DNA of 64,000 nt from Ctena decussata (GCA_963989385.1 OZ022512.1:30339899-30403898), one strand, 5' to 3'. Positions 21,428-33,303 are shown, counted from the first letter of the stretch. The notes: generated by a model from the sequence alone, not told the origin. Made by a program: numbers and translations.

Positions 21428-23190
21428 AGTAGGGTCTCAAAGTCTGACTTTAAAATTCAGCCAAATTTTTGTAGTGTTAGTGACAGTTCTTGATGAAGAT
21501 ACCTGAGTTTTGTTTCATCATTGTATCATACTCCTGGACATATGTAATGATGCCAGTTATGAAGCATCAACATATAGAAGAACTTTAGATATTTGAATCA
21601 AAATGTGAAAATGCAGTGTCCGTGACAGCTGTAAGGTCTGTGACAGATATCCCGAAATTTCTGTAGAGTGGTAAAAACAAATTTTAATTTCAATGTACCA
21701 GAATATTAGTCAATTGCATATTTAATAATGGTCAATAAAGAGACCAAAATCTTGTCCTTCTTTAGCAATTACCTGTTTAGCATCACAGACTCTATGTAAA
21801 CAGCTGGCAACTTCAGGATGAAAGCATTTGCACATTTTGAAGTCAAAGCAATATTATACTGTTTCAAAATGAAGGGAAATGAAATTTATTACAATGACAA
21901 TAAACTATCATACACAACTGACTTGAATTAAGGCAAAATACGTTTTGAAATTGAAACTTTTTTCGTACATATCTTGGCATACAAAATCTGAAATATAGAA
22001 ACAAAAGTGCAAAACACATTTCAAATAACAAATAAAAACATCAAAATATGCCATCCTGGGAAAAGCTTTGACTATAGAAGCTCAACTCATATACAGATCA
22101 TTGCTGATTACAAGCCTTTTGAGATTTCAGCTCTAATAATAGTTGGTAATCTTTTTTGAGTTATTATCTACTCTTTACCAGGTCCTGAACTTAAGAGTGG
22201 AAGTAGTATTTGATTAGATTTGACTTCAGTAGAAACTGCTCTCAGCAGAGCTACTCAACATGCCAAATACAGTTTATGTATACAAATGCGTTAATGGAGT
22301 GTCCATGACGCTAATGCGATTGTCGCATAAAAGGTGATATCTTGATACAGAGTCAAAATTATCCATAAAATATGCTGTTTCCTTATAAAAATGGTTTAGA
22401 AACAGACAGAAAATTTAGAACACAGGGGAAAATTATTAACAAAATTACAATTGAGATGTATTAGCAAGCTGCCTCATGATCACGCAAATTTTATGCATTT
22501 TCACTTAGTTCTCACAATAGTCAAAAATGTCAAATCAGTTGAAGACATGTATTTTAGCATCTGCTGTTACAAAGTTTCAATATCATAAGCATTAATTTGA
22601 AGAACCCTTTTCTTTTTGGTGCTTTTTAGCCTTGGTTATTATATAGTAAATAGTTCTGTACTTTGATGATGGTTAAGTGATACCTAGCATCGAAAGGATG
22701 TTGTGTAAAATGGCTAGAGATTAACTCAAAGGAATTTTCAGATCATTTGTTCAATATATGGCGCTAAAAAGTTTTGATCAAATTTTCAGTTTTATCAATT
22801 TTTTTTAATCTAAGTTCAAGGTTCTACAGACTCCTGATAATGACTAGTTCAGCAAAATTTCCTGTATTAATATACCCTGACTTCTTAGAATTTCTAAATA
22901 TTAAACATAGCTGTATGAAAACTGAACCTAAACTCTTTCTTTTCATTTCATCAAAGCTAGTACACTTCTTATACTTTGAAATATGAGAAAAATATCTTTT
23001 CTTAGGCTACAAATACTTTTGGAGTATGTATATCCATTGAAATTGTATGATATCCTGACCTTTTTTGTTCCTTATTCACTTTCCCTTTTTAAAAGTTTGT
23101 ACCGGTATATGTTTTTCCTTTATTTCATAAGAATATACACAATATGATGTCTATTATATATTTGATACTTAATTGGGTATTTCCTCTCTT
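21428..23190. other. AT-rich stretch, nothing recognised
   Basis: About 1.8 kb without a convincing exon, tandem array or paired terminal repeats. Short open frames have no features of coding sequence. Confidence 0.4.
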
Positions 23191-23194
23191 TTTT

Positions 23195-25875
23195 AGCTCG
23201 CCTGAGCACGAAGTGCTCAGGGTGAGCTTTTGGGATACCCTGATGTCCGTCGTACGTCCGGACGTCCGGACGTCCGTCCGTCCGTCAACTTTTGCTTGTG
23301 TACACTCTAGCGGGCACAGTTTTGATCCAATCTTTCTGAAACTTTGTCAGAATGTTTATCTCCATTAAATCTAGGCCAAGTTCGAAACTGGGTCATGTCG
23401 GGTCAAAAACTAGGGCACTAGGTCAAATCTTAGAAAAACCTTGTGTACACTCTAGAAGGAACAGTTTTCATCCAAAGTTCATGAAACTTTGTCAGAATGT
23501 TTATCTTAATAATATCTAGGACAAGTTTGAAACTGGGTCACGTCGGGTCAAAAACTAGGTCACTAGGTCAAATCTTAGAAAAACCTTGTGTACGCTCTAG
23601 AAGGCACAGTTTTCATCCAAAGTTCATAAAAACTTAGTCAGAATGTTTATCCTCATAATGTCTAGGACAAGTTTGAAACTGGGTCACGTCGGGTCAAAAA
23701 CTAGGTCACTAGGTCAAATCATAGAAAAACCTTGTGTACGCCTAGAGGACACAGTTTTGATCCAGTCTATATGAAACGTTGTCAGAATATATATCTCCAT
23801 AAACTCTAGGCCAAGTTTGAAACTGGGTCATGTCGGGTCAAAAACTAGGTCACTAGGTCAAATCTTAGAAAAACCTTGTGTACACTCTAGAAGGCACAGT
23901 TTTCATCCAAAGTTCATGAAACTTTGTCAGAATGTTTATCTTTATAATATCTAGGACAAGTTTGAAACTGGGTCACGTCGGGTCAAAAACTAGGTCACTA
24001 GGTCAAATCTTAGAATAACCTTGTGTACGCTCTATAAGGCACAGTTTTCATCCAAAGTTCCTGAAACTTAGTCAGAATGTTTATCCTCATAATATCTAGG
24101 ACAAGTTTGAAACTGGGTCACGTCGGGTCAAAATTCTAGGTGACTAGGTCAAATCATAGAAAAACCTTGTTTAGGCTCTAGAGGACACAGTTTTGATCCA
24201 ATCTATATGAAACATTGTCAGAATATATATCTCCATAAACTCTAGGCCAAGTTTGAAACTGGGTTATGTAGGGTCAAAAACTAGGTCACTAGGTCAAATC
24301 TTAGAAAAACCTTGTGTACACTCTAGAAGGCACAGTTTTCATCCAAAAATCATGAAACTTTGTCAGAATGTTTATCTTTATAATATCTAGGACAAGTACG
24401 AAACTGGGTCATGTTTGGTCAAAAACTAGGTCACTAGGTCAAATCATAGAAAAACATTGTGTACGCTCTAGAGGACACAGTTTTGATCCAATCTTTATAA
24501 AACATTGTCAGAATGTTTATCTCCATAAACTCCTGGCCAAGTTAGAAACTGGGTCACTTCGGGTCAAAAACTAAGTCACTAGGTCAAATCTTAGAAAAAC
24601 CTTGTGTACGCTCTAGAAGGCACAGTTTTCATCCAAAGTTCATGAAACTTAGTCAGAATGTTTATCCTCATAATATCTAGGACAAGTTCGAAACTGGGTC
24701 ACGTCGGGTCAAAAACTAGGTCACTAGGTCAAATCATAGAAAAACCTTGTTTAGGCTCTAGAGGACACAGTTTTGATCCAATCTATATGAAACATTGTCA
24801 GAATATATATCTCCATAAACTCTAGGCCAAGTTTGAAACTGGGTCATGTAGGGTCAAAAACTAGGTCACTAGGTCAAATCTTAGAAAAACCTTGTGTACA
24901 CTCTAGAAGGCACAATTTTTCATCCAAAGTTCATGAAACTTTGTCAGAATGTTTATCTTTATAATATCTAGGACAAGTACGAAACTGGGTCATGTTGGTA
25001 CAAAAACTAGGTCACTAGGTCAAATCATAGAAAAACATTGTGTACGCTCTAGAGGACACAGTTTTGATCCAATCTTTATAAAACATTGTCAGAATGTTAA
25101 TCTCCATAAACTCTAGGCCAAGTTCGAAATTGGGTCATGTCGGGTCAAAAACTAGGTCACTAGGTCAAATCTTAGAAAAACCTTGTGTACGCTGTAGAAG
25201 GCACAGTTTCGATCCAAAGTTCATGAAACTTTATCAGAATGTTTATCCTCATAATATGAAGGTCAAATTTGAAACTGGGTCATGTAGGGTCAAAAACTAG
25301 GTCACTTGGTCAAATCATAGAAAAACCGTTTGTATGCTCTAGAGGACACAGTTTTGATCCAATCTTTATGAAACTTTGTCAGAATGTTTATCTCCATAAA
25401 CTCTAGGCCAAGTTTGAAAGTAGGTCATGTCAGGTCAAAAACTAGGTCACCAGGTCAAATCTTAGAAAAACCTCGTGTACGCACTAGAAGGAACAGTTTT
25501 GATCCAATCTCCATGAAACTATGTCAAAATGTTTATTGTCCATATATATATGCCCCTTATGAAACTGAGTCACGTCAGATCAGAAACAAATCTAAGAAAA
25601 ACTTTATGTACACCCTAGAGGGCACAGTTTTGATCCAATCTTCATGAAACTCTGTCAGAATGTTTACCTTTATGAAATCTAGGTAAGTTTGAAACTGGTT
25701 TGTGTCGGATCAAAAACTAGGTCACTAGGTCAAATATAAGAACGACCTTGTATACGCTCCAGAGGGCACAGTTTTGATCCAATCTCAATGAAACGTCAGA
25801 ATGTTTATTCTTACAATATCCGGTTTGAAACTGGGTCATGTCGGGTCAAAAGCTAGGTCACTAGGTCAAATTTAA
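23195..25875 (+). mobile_element. Satellite-bearing hairpin element 6 (145-bp monomers)
   Basis: Left end TTTTTAGCTCGCCTGAGCAC with perfect foldback CCTGAGCAC-GAA-GTGCTCAGG (23201-23221), followed by GTCCGGACGTCCGTCCGTCC. About 18 monomers of 143-148 bp follow, each with CACAGTTTTSATCCAA, GTCAGAATGTTTATC, GAAACTGGGTCA and AACTAGGTCACTAGGTCAAA. Three monomer types alternate. The array decays after about 25480 and I see no right-end hairpin or TCTTGTT. Confidence 0.8.
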
Positions 25876-26070
25876 ATTAAGTTATGTTGCAAGAATCAGA
25901 ACTAACATTGCAATGATGCCAGCCACAAACTCCTTGGAATACATTAGTTTCACCACAGTGAGATAATGATGCTACCATTCTATCATCTGTGTTTGCCTAG
26001 TTAAGTCTAGTTGAAATCCATCAAAGGAACTCAACATGAACGGGAACTTTTCGGAGAAGCGACTCTGCCA

Positions 26071-26352
26071 TTTTCAGCTCACCTGATCGAGCCTTACAGT
26101 ATTGGTGTTAGCCGCCTCTTTCATCCATCCATAAACATTTTCAAACATCTCTGAAACCACTGGGCAGATCAAATTTCATATGGAGCCTGCACATGGGTCA
26201 AAGGATTGAAAGTTCTTCATATGATCTTGGTCACATGACCAAGGTGGCCGCCATTACCATGTATGGTAAAAACTCTTATAAATCTTCACCAGAGCCAGTG
26301 AACTGATTAATGCTCAGGTGAGCGATTCAGGGCCACCATGGCCCTCTTGTTA
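26071..26352 (+). mobile_element. Short hairpin element 7
   Basis: A complete miniature: left end TTTTCAGCTCACCTGATCGAG, less than one monomer of the 450-bp type (ACATGACCAAGGTGGCCGCC), then CTCAGGTGAGCGATTC, perfect hairpin AGGGCCA-CCA-TGGCCCT (26329-26345) and CTTGTTA. It defines both ends of the family without an array. Confidence 0.75.
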
Positions 26353-26549
26353 TTACTCTTCTCTTTTTGCTTCCATAACTTTTATTATACTGCATAGCCA
26401 ATGGTATTGCAGAGACAACTGAAAGTGAAACTGATTGTGTGGTCGCTTTTACTGCATTATCAATGATTTCAAAGTCAACTAAAAGTAAAACAGATGATTT
26501 ACATACAAGCGTTACATTTACTGTCAGATCCTATATTGCTTCACTGTAT

Positions 26550-26784
26550 GAGCCGCGACAATCAAAACCAACAATGTGGTTGTGCGCCCAGCGCAGATTC
26601 AGATCAGCCTGGGCATCCGCCAAGTTTGACCAGACTCTTCGTTATATGCCCAAAGGGTAGCTAAGGGTCTAAGCTACCGCCATGCGGACAGCGAAGACTC
26701 TGATCAGACTGGGCGGATGCCCAGGCTGATCTGAGTCTGCGCTGGGCGCACAACCACATTGTTGGTTTTGTCGTGTCGCGGCTC
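26550..26784. mobile_element. 235-bp GAGCC foldback MITE, copy 4
   Basis: GAGCCGCGACAATCAAAACC to GTTTTGTCGTGTCGCGGCTC, flanked exactly by GTAT (26546-26549 and 26785-26788). Confidence 0.9.
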
Positions 26785-26788
26785 GTAT

Positions 26789-27590
26789 TATTTATATGCA
26801 TGTATAGAATCTTTGAATAAAATATTGTTTTAACCAAAAAAGTGATTGACGTCACATGAAAGATACCTCAAGAACACAAAAACTGGGATCAGCTTACACA
26901 TCTGTGAAGTCTGGTCAGAGTATTCCGTTTTTGCATACATAAGGAGTCATGGGAAATCTAAGAAGTGAAATGGTGGGACTCTAGCAGGTCTGTATGGATG
27001 TGGGGGCTAATTTGGGTGTTTGGTGTGTGCACACACCCTAAGCTCCCCTTTCATACGACACCACTCACTGTACAGTTCGGTAGACAATTTCCAAGTAAGC
27101 CAGTTTCTACGACTTCTGTATTCGTTTTATGCTACTGAGTATGATATTGCTATATGTAAGCACATGTATGTACAGCATATTAGAAAAATACTATTAACAC
27201 TAAAAACCTATAGGCCAGCTTTTTCCAACATATGGCTGCTCCAGCAGATGGCTGCAAGGCTATTCTGAATAATGTACATAAAGACTAACAGAAGGCTGAA
27301 ATGATAATAAAAGAAATTAACATTATCAGAAACACACAGTCATTTATATCAAAATATCTGACCGTCCACTTTGCCATTTCCAGATAAGAAAAAGTAACAT
27401 GGATAATTATAGGAAATTGTTTTCACTATTTTCCATTAAAACCTATCTTGTGACCCTGCATTCGTCTCGCAAATATGGTTCTAAGGAGGGGTCACAACAT
27501 GTGTTGAATGAGAAACGAGAAAACCTATCCTAAAAGTATAATCAAATACTCTTCTTCTATGGGCCTATGCTAATGTCCTATCCTAGGTGT
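26789..27590. other. No gene seen; decayed MITE near 27380-27560
   Basis: Mostly unique AT-rich DNA. At about 27380-27560 CAGATAAGAAAAAG, TGTGACCCT and GTTCTAAGGAGGGGTCACAA recall the MITE at 2018-2272. Confidence 0.4.
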
Positions 27591-27599
27591 AAGAAAATG

Positions 27600-29155
27600 T
27601 TTTCCCTCTGGCTGTTCTTGTGTCTGTCAATCCGTCTTACGTATGTCTGTCTGTCTGTCCATCCATCCAGCTGTGAGCATTTTGTTTCTGTTCGATAACT
27701 TGAGTATTTATAAACAGATTTTCTTCAAATTTGGCACATGAATTGGTCTTGGGAATATGTCGGTTGGGATTGTTAATGGGCAAATTTCGATATATTATGC
27801 AGGGGTGCGGTCGGGTGGTGCGATGGTGCTGCGTGTAAGTACCAGTGCCGGGGCGTTCTACTGATTTGGATAATAGAAAGGCAAAGACCTACTGTGCTTG
27901 CAGTAGGTGCGGGTGGGAGTTGTTTGGACAATTTTTATCTTGTCTATCAGTTCTCTCTTCTTTTTCCCTCTCTTTGGGAGACGAACCAATACAGACTGAA
28001 ATACTGTCTCAAAGGCTGTTAAACCCAAAACAATCAATCAATCGTTATGTTATGACTGAGTTGTTGCCCTTGTCTGTGTCGTAAAAGCGGTTTTTGGTCT
28101 TTGTTCCTAAATGATTTTTTTGTTGTTAGCAGAATTTTGTCCACCGGGGTTATCTGCCCCTATCCTAGGGCTATATACATGTATTAAATCATGAAAAATG
28201 CTGTATAAAATCAGGGTTGAAAGTGATTTACCTGAAATTTGCTACAGCTTATTGAAATTATATAAGCTTTCTGTCATGATCAAAATTTTGTCCCCAGGGT
28301 CATCTGCCCTGACACAGGGCTATATACATAAATAAAATCATGGAAAAAATCCATAGGCTATATTCATGTATAAAATCATGAAAAATTCTGTATAAAATCA
28401 GGGTTGAAAGTGATTTTCTTAAAACTTGTTACAGCTTATCGAAACAATATAAGCTTTCTGTCATGATCAAAATTTTGTTCGCAGGGGTTATCTGTCCCTG
28501 GCCAGGGCAATATACATGAATAAGATCATGAAAAAAATCCACATAAAATCAGATTTTGGTATATCTTGATGAAATTTCACAGAAATGATATAAGTAACAG
28601 TAGCTTTATTTTACAACCAGAATTTAGTTCAGCAGGGTTGTCTGCCCCTGTCACAGGCATATATACATGTATACAATCATGAAAAACTTTATAAAATAAG
28701 AGTTGAGAGAGATTTTCTGGAAACTTGCAGGAATTTATCAAATAATATAACTTCATTTTATGACCAAAATTTTGTCCCGAGGGACTATCTGCCCATGACG
28801 CCGGGCTATATACATGTAACAAATCATGATAAAATCTGTATAAAATGAGAACTGAAAGGGGTTTGTAGATAAGTCTGTTGACTTTTTTCTGAATCCCACT
28901 TGTTGTTTGTAATAGTACAATTGCTGTTAGTATGTAATTATTGTTTAAACTAAACCTGTAACAAAATTTATGGTCAAAGCATAATACCTTCTTGTAATGT
29001 TTAAAATGTTATCAGAAAAGGAGGTTATTATCACTTGCACCAGTTCTGGAGCTATATACAAGTATAAAATTATGAAAAAAAAAAAAAAAGCTATGAAAGG
29101 TTTGCAGAAAGGTTTGCAGTGGCGGGGTATTACGTAGTCATTTACGATGCTTTTA
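27600..29155 (+). mobile_element. Hairpin element of the ACCCCGCC family (about 150-bp monomers)
   Basis: A GTCTGTCTGTCTGTCC run (about 27640) and TTCTGTTCGATAACTTGAG mark the left part. Five monomers at about 28133, 28283, 28470, 28620 and 28766 share AAAATTTTGTYC, GGGTYATCTGCCC, GGGCTATATACATGTAT and AAATCATGAAAAA. The right end is GCAGTGGCGGGGTATTA, hairpin CGTA-GTCATT-TACG (29133-29146) and ATGCTTTTATT. A SINE-like insertion at about 27835-28050 interrupts the left part. The left terminus is not resolved. Confidence 0.6.
27835..28050. repeat. SINE-like insertion
   Basis: An unrelated block ending GTTAAACCCAAAACAATCAA TCAATC-like tail. It resembles the (CAAC/CAAT)n-tailed inserts at 9037-9243 and 55885-56120. 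Boundaries are approximate. Confidence 0.4.
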
Positions 29156-29237
29156 TTTACAAAGAGGAAGGTATTTCGTGACTTTCTGTTTACTTCCTTT
29201 GAAGAAAATGCCCTTCAAGAACGGGTCCACTGTTAAA

Positions 29238-29850
29238 GGAAAGAATTTGCTCCTAGAGGAGTTGGTATCTATTGGTGGTCTACCCTTAAAGGAAAGACAT
29301 TCCTAGTGGAGTTGATTCCAATTGGTGGTCTACCCTTGAAGGAAAGACTTTGCTCCTAGTGGAGTTGATACCAATTGGTGGTCTACCCATAAAGGAAAGA
29401 CATTGCTCCTAGTGGAGTTGATACCAATTGGTGGTCTACCCTTGAAGGAAAGACTTTGCTTCTAGTGGAGTTGATACCAATTGGTGGTCTACCCATAAAG
29501 GAAAGACATTGCTCCTAGTGGAGTTGATACCAATTGGTGGTCTACCCTTAAAGGAAAGACTTTGCTCCTAGTGGAGTTGATACCAATTGGTGGTCTACCC
29601 TTAAAGGAGAGACATTGCTCCTAGTGGAGTTGATACCAATTGGTGGTCTACCCTTGAAGGAAAGACTTTGCTTCTAGTGGAGTTGATACCAATTGGTGGT
29701 CTACCCATAAAGGAAAGACATTGCTCCTAGTGGAGTTGATACCAATTGGTGGTCTACCCTTAAAGGAAAGACTTTACTCCTAGTGGAGTTGATACCAATT
29801 GGTGTCAACTCTTAAAGGAAAGACTTTACTCCTAGTGGAGCAAATGTTTT
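29238..29850 (+). repeat. 53-bp minisatellite, about 11.5 copies
   Basis: The unit begins GGAAAGACWTTGCTCCTAGT, continues GGAGTTGATACCAATTGGTG and ends GTCTACCCWTRAA. Unit 2 lacks 3 bases; the last full unit and the final partial one diverge. Units alternate between GACATT and GACTTT, giving a higher-order period. It lies 0.5 kb downstream of the TRIM-like gene's 3' end. Confidence 0.95.
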
Positions 29851-29969
29851 TTTGTAAGAGTGGCACCATGGAGAAGAGTAAAAATGAAAACGGACATAGT
29901 TGCTTCCCCTGAAAGTGTACCCATTCACCTTAAGGTGGCTCATTTTAAGCTGCTACCATCTTGACCTGC

Positions 29970-30235
29970 ACTGTTTGTAAGAAGTATGAACCATTAAATA
30001 AGCCGTGTCATGCTGAAAGAAGCTTAATGTTTCTGCAAACAGCGAAGACTGAAACCATTTTGTGAGTCTATGAAGTTTTGCTACAGCCTTCGTTATGCTC
30101 CAAAGATTCAGCAGGGCCAATACGTGGCGTATGAACAGCAAAGGATCTGACCAGACTGCACAAATGCGCAGGCTGGTCTGTTCTTTTGATGTTCGCATAT
30201 GCATTAAGCACCTTTTCTGTGTGTGGCAGTTCAAT
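29970..30235. repeat. Dispersed repeat (GCATATGC-AATAAGCACC type)
   Basis: Contains GAACAGCAAAGGATCTGACC, AGACTGCACAAATGCGCAGG and GCATATGCATTAAGCACC, shared with 18600-18715, 60720-60950 and 61760-61850. The minus-strand open frame here has no independent support. Confidence 0.5.
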
Positions 30236-30338
30236 TTTGTTCTGAGCCTACTATTAACTTAATGGTCCGTTGTGGTCACATGTTCTGGACTTACAGTTAA
30301 CTTACTAGTCTGCTGTGGTTTCAGGACTGAACGATCAG

Positions 30339-30344
30339 TTTATT
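30339..30344 (-). promoter_or_regulatory. Poly(A) signal AATAAA for the TRIM-like gene
   Basis: AATAAA on the minus strand, about 24 nt after the stop codon. It is the only canonical signal close by and implies a very short 3'UTR. Confidence 0.6.
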
Positions 30345-30367
30345 TACAAATAAGAACAGAAGAACAT

Positions 30368-32095
30368 TTACTTTTCCAGTTGAAATAAAAACACTATATC
30401 ACGAGCATAAAATCCGACGACAAGCGCATCATCACTGTCCCTGTAAGCCACGGAGTAAGGCTGCTTTAGAAGATCACCAGAGGACAGAAGAGTCTCATGC
30501 TTTCTACCATCTGCTGTAATCACTTGTACAGTACAAGAGCTTTGTACACAGACTAAGACGTTGTCTTCAGCATCAACATGCAACCCAAGTGGACATTTCA
30601 AGTCGTCATGTTTGTACTGATAGATAATGTTTCCATCGCCTGTTATACAGGTTACTAATGATGTATTCCAATCAGAGATGAAGATCTTCCTACCAGACTG
30701 ACTAAAAGTGACGTAGTGTGGAAGAGTGAACATGAATGATCCATCTTGCTTGATACCAAGTCGTCGTTTTATATCTCCATTCAGCTCCAGTATTCGAACT
30801 TCGCCTTTGCCTGGGTTATCATGACAGGTTGTGAAGATTTCATTACCGGACACCTCAACGCCCCAGCATTGCTTGTCTAACTGAATAATGCGCCCAGCCT
30901 TCATTTGTGGGAGCACCTGTGTGTACTGAAGCTGCATTTTGTGTGGTAAAGTAACAATAACATTATTGTCGTCAATAACTGAGACATCCCATGGCCTATC
31001 AGATAATGTCAAAGTTTCCTGAAGTACCGGACTCGTCTTCAGCACTTTGAGTTTCCTATTGTCACGATCACACAATACAATGTGACCACTGGGCATAACT
31101 GTACAGCCACTTATCCAGGGAGTGCGTTGATCGTCAGCTGATTTAACATTTACTTCTCTTCGTGACTCTATTTTCCTGCCAACCAGTAGCTTTTCCTTTA
31201 AACTGGGGGTACTATTATCTGTTCGTCTCAGGCTCCCAAATGCTGTAATGCTTGTTTGTATGTCAGCAAGTTTCTTATTTCTCTCGAATGATAATGTTGG
31301 TTTTGTTACATCATTGTCAAGATCCTTTGATCTACTTTCATAATCCTGAAGACGTTTTGAGACCTGTAGATCTGATGTAAACATCACTGATTTTCTGCCA
31401 TCTTTTTTAGCATTTTCAAGCAGCGTGTAATCTAAGTCAAGCATCTGTAATGCAGCTGTCAGTGTTGAAATGTGCTGGTTTAGTTGTTTTTGTTCTTCTT
31501 CTTCAGACTTGTCCAAATCTTTTAGCAAATCATTTTCAAGTTTATCTAAGAATGTATTGAGCTCCTTCCGAAACTCTTGGATTTCTTTTCTGCATGCTTC
31601 TTTTGAAAGGTTTAGTGCCTTAATGGAATCAGTGCTTTCTTTCTTCATTTTGTCAAATTTGTCTTTGAGTGATTTTGTTTTTGATAAAACTGAATTCAAC
31701 ATTACAGTAGTGTAGCTCGAACTTTTCTCTTGAAAACTGACAGTTTTACATTTGTGATGCTTTATGCTTCTGCACGGACTGCACATTACATCCTCGTGGT
31801 TCTCACAGTAAAATTCAACTTCCTTCTTCTTGTTACAGCCACAGTAAAGGTCAGACCCTTGACTTACCGAACTTTTATTCGCCAAACTTTTGCTGTCTGA
31901 CACTACTTTATGGTTCTTACTGAGAGGCAGTTTTCTATGGAAGTCCTTACACTGGTTACACAGGTACACCCCACAGTCAACACAGTATTGATTGGCTCCC
32001 TTTACAATGTTGTCTTCCTTACAGGGCCCACAGGAGTTGTCGAACATTTCATCAGAAGCTCCTTGTATGGATTTTGAACCATCTACGGACGCCAT
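30368..32095 (-). CDS. B-box / coiled-coil / beta-propeller protein (TRIM-like, no RING)
   Basis: 575 residues in one exon. Residues 22-62 form B-box 1 (C22, C25, C38, C41, C46, C49, H53, H62). Residues 85-116 form B-box 2 (C85, C87, C97, H100, C105, C108, H113/H114, C116). A charged coiled coil spans about 130-265 (KSLKDKFDKMKKESTDSIK, then KLENDLLKDLDKSEEEEQKQ). About 310-575 has NHL-like propeller blades (SGHIVLCDRDNRKLKVL, GRKIFISDWNTSLVTCI, DNVLVCVQSSCTVQVITADG). This is the TRIM56/TRIM71-like plan expanded in bivalves, but the N-terminal RING is absent, so it is unlikely to be an E3 ligase alone. The propeller may bind RNA or protein. The ATG follows a likely 5'UTR acceptor at 32117-32118. 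The ORF is intact. Exact orthology cannot be given. Confidence 0.9.
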   Translation of the reverse strand: MASVDGSKSIQGASDEMFDNSCGPCKEDNIVKGANQYCVDCGVYLCNQCKDFHRKLPLSKNHKVVSDSKSLANKSSVSQGSDLYCGCNKKKEVEFYCENHEDVMCSPCRSIKHHKCKTVSFQEKSSSYTTVMLNSVLSKTKSLKDKFDKMKKESTDSIKALNLSKEACRKEIQEFRKELNTFLDKLENDLLKDLDKSEEEEQKQLNQHISTLTAALQMLDLDYTLLENAKKDGRKSVMFTSDLQVSKRLQDYESRSKDLDNDVTKPTLSFERNKKLADIQTSITAFGSLRRTDNSTPSLKEKLLVGRKIESRREVNVKSADDQRTPWISGCTVMPSGHIVLCDRDNRKLKVLKTSPVLQETLTLSDRPWDVSVIDDNNVIVTLPHKMQLQYTQVLPQMKAGRIIQLDKQCWGVEVSGNEIFTTCHDNPGKGEVRILELNGDIKRRLGIKQDGSFMFTLPHYVTFSQSGRKIFISDWNTSLVTCITGDGNIIYQYKHDDLKCPLGLHVDAEDNVLVCVQSSCTVQVITADGRKHETLLSSGDLLKQPYSVAYRDSDDALVVGFYARDIVFLFQLEK

Positions 32096-32110
32096 TTCGA
32101 ATATATTTAA

Positions 32111-32122
32111 CGTTATCTGTAA
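32111..32122 (-). promoter_or_regulatory. Probable 5'UTR splice acceptor of the TRIM-like gene
   Basis: On the minus strand, ATATCTTTACAG|ATAACG lies 21 nt before the ATG. It suggests one or more upstream non-coding exons, usual for single-coding-exon TRIM-like genes. The donor is not identified. Confidence 0.45.
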
Positions 32123-32124
32123 AG

Positions 32125-33160
32125 ATATAAGATATACATGTGTTTAAGCAATAACGTATGTTACTCTTGACAGGCAATGAATAAGCACCTAGCACCAAAC
32201 TCGAAAACTCTACCCCTTCAGATGTTAATAATAATAATAATGTTTATTTGTGAACAAACATACAACATATAATCACATATTAAAATACAGTTCTCATAAA
32301 ATCTTCATTAAAATAAGTTGATAAATTCACTACAGTTAAGATTTTTCGATCATTATTTCAACGCCCTGAGTTTTAATAGTTCCCCCTCAACCAAATACAA
32401 GTTTATCACAGTATTAAACCTTATCACAGATAAAAACAAACAAAGAAAAAAAAAACAACCTCATCACAAATAAAAAAGAAAAAAAGAAAAGACACTCAAC
32501 CAAAACTAGACAGCATAGGTGATTGGGAAGGAGCCCCACCTACCTGGGCTCTCTTGCTTTGGTTGATGGAACTTGAAACCTACGTATACTCTGGAGAGAT
32601 CCTTTCATTGAAACAATAATTTTTAGTGTGATATAATGTCATATGTGAGCACAGGATAACCCATAAAGTTTGAAGCAAACTTATTTCCAATGGGGTCCTT
32701 GTCACTGTGATGATTCGAGATCAGGGGTTCCAGGCAAGCCATCAAGTACTGTGGCTTGTCTGGAAACCCTGTCCTCCTTCACACTCCTGACAACTCTGCA
32801 ATTAACACGACAACTTAAGTTTGAAACGAGGGCCCTTGCGGCCATACAAAGCCAAATGGCAAGGACCCTTTTTGCAAAACAGGAAAATAAACAATCGGCA
32901 CTATAATATGCACTAATCAAATTGGTTTGGATGCAAGTATCATGCTCAATCGCCGCATACAAGCACCCGCCCCCTAGCACCTAAACCACACACGAATACA
33001 AGTGTGTTATCACAGTTTAAATTATAATCACAGTTTTTGAAAATGAGAACTGACCTATTAAAATAATTACAAAATGGGCAACACCTTTGACTAGACTTGA
33101 AAAATAAGTATAATAAATTCTATTGAAAAACCTTTTTTCACAGATTTTAAAAGTAATTAC
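32125..33160. other. Upstream of the TRIM-like gene, no coding exon seen
   Basis: Contains an (AAT)n run at about 32228-32244 that may be a retroposon tail, and an A-rich tract at 32430-32500. A 5'UTR exon could lie here but I cannot place it. Confidence 0.35.
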
Positions 33161-33164
33161 AGTA

Positions 33165-33303
33165 TGCTTTTTTCTGGTTTCGTCACCAGATATTGTCAGG
33201 GTCACTGACGAGGCTTTATTAGCCGAAACTACGTAGTCTGGCCCATGTTCCTACTTCTGTATGTATTCTCTGCTCTTGAAGGAACTTTTTAAGATTTTAA
33301 TTT
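33165..33303 (+). repeat. Dispersed repeat, inverted partner at 51940-52070
   Basis: Shares long stretches with the minus strand of 51940-52070, including CTGACGAGGCTTTATTAGCC and GGCCCATGTTCCTACTTCTG. The 3' part ends AAGGAACTTTTTAAGATTTTAATTT. Probably the 3' part of a SINE or LINE. Confidence 0.75.

Noticed and set aside
23144..25647. Possible CRISPR-like or protein-repeat array
   Set aside because: The monomers are 145 bp with no repeat/spacer alternation, in a eukaryotic context. They are satellite DNA inside a hairpin element.
32702..32980. 92-aa minus-strand ORF upstream of the TRIM-like gene as a 5' coding exon
   Set aside because: It lacks zinc-ligand spacing of a RING and has no donor compatible with the acceptor at 32117.
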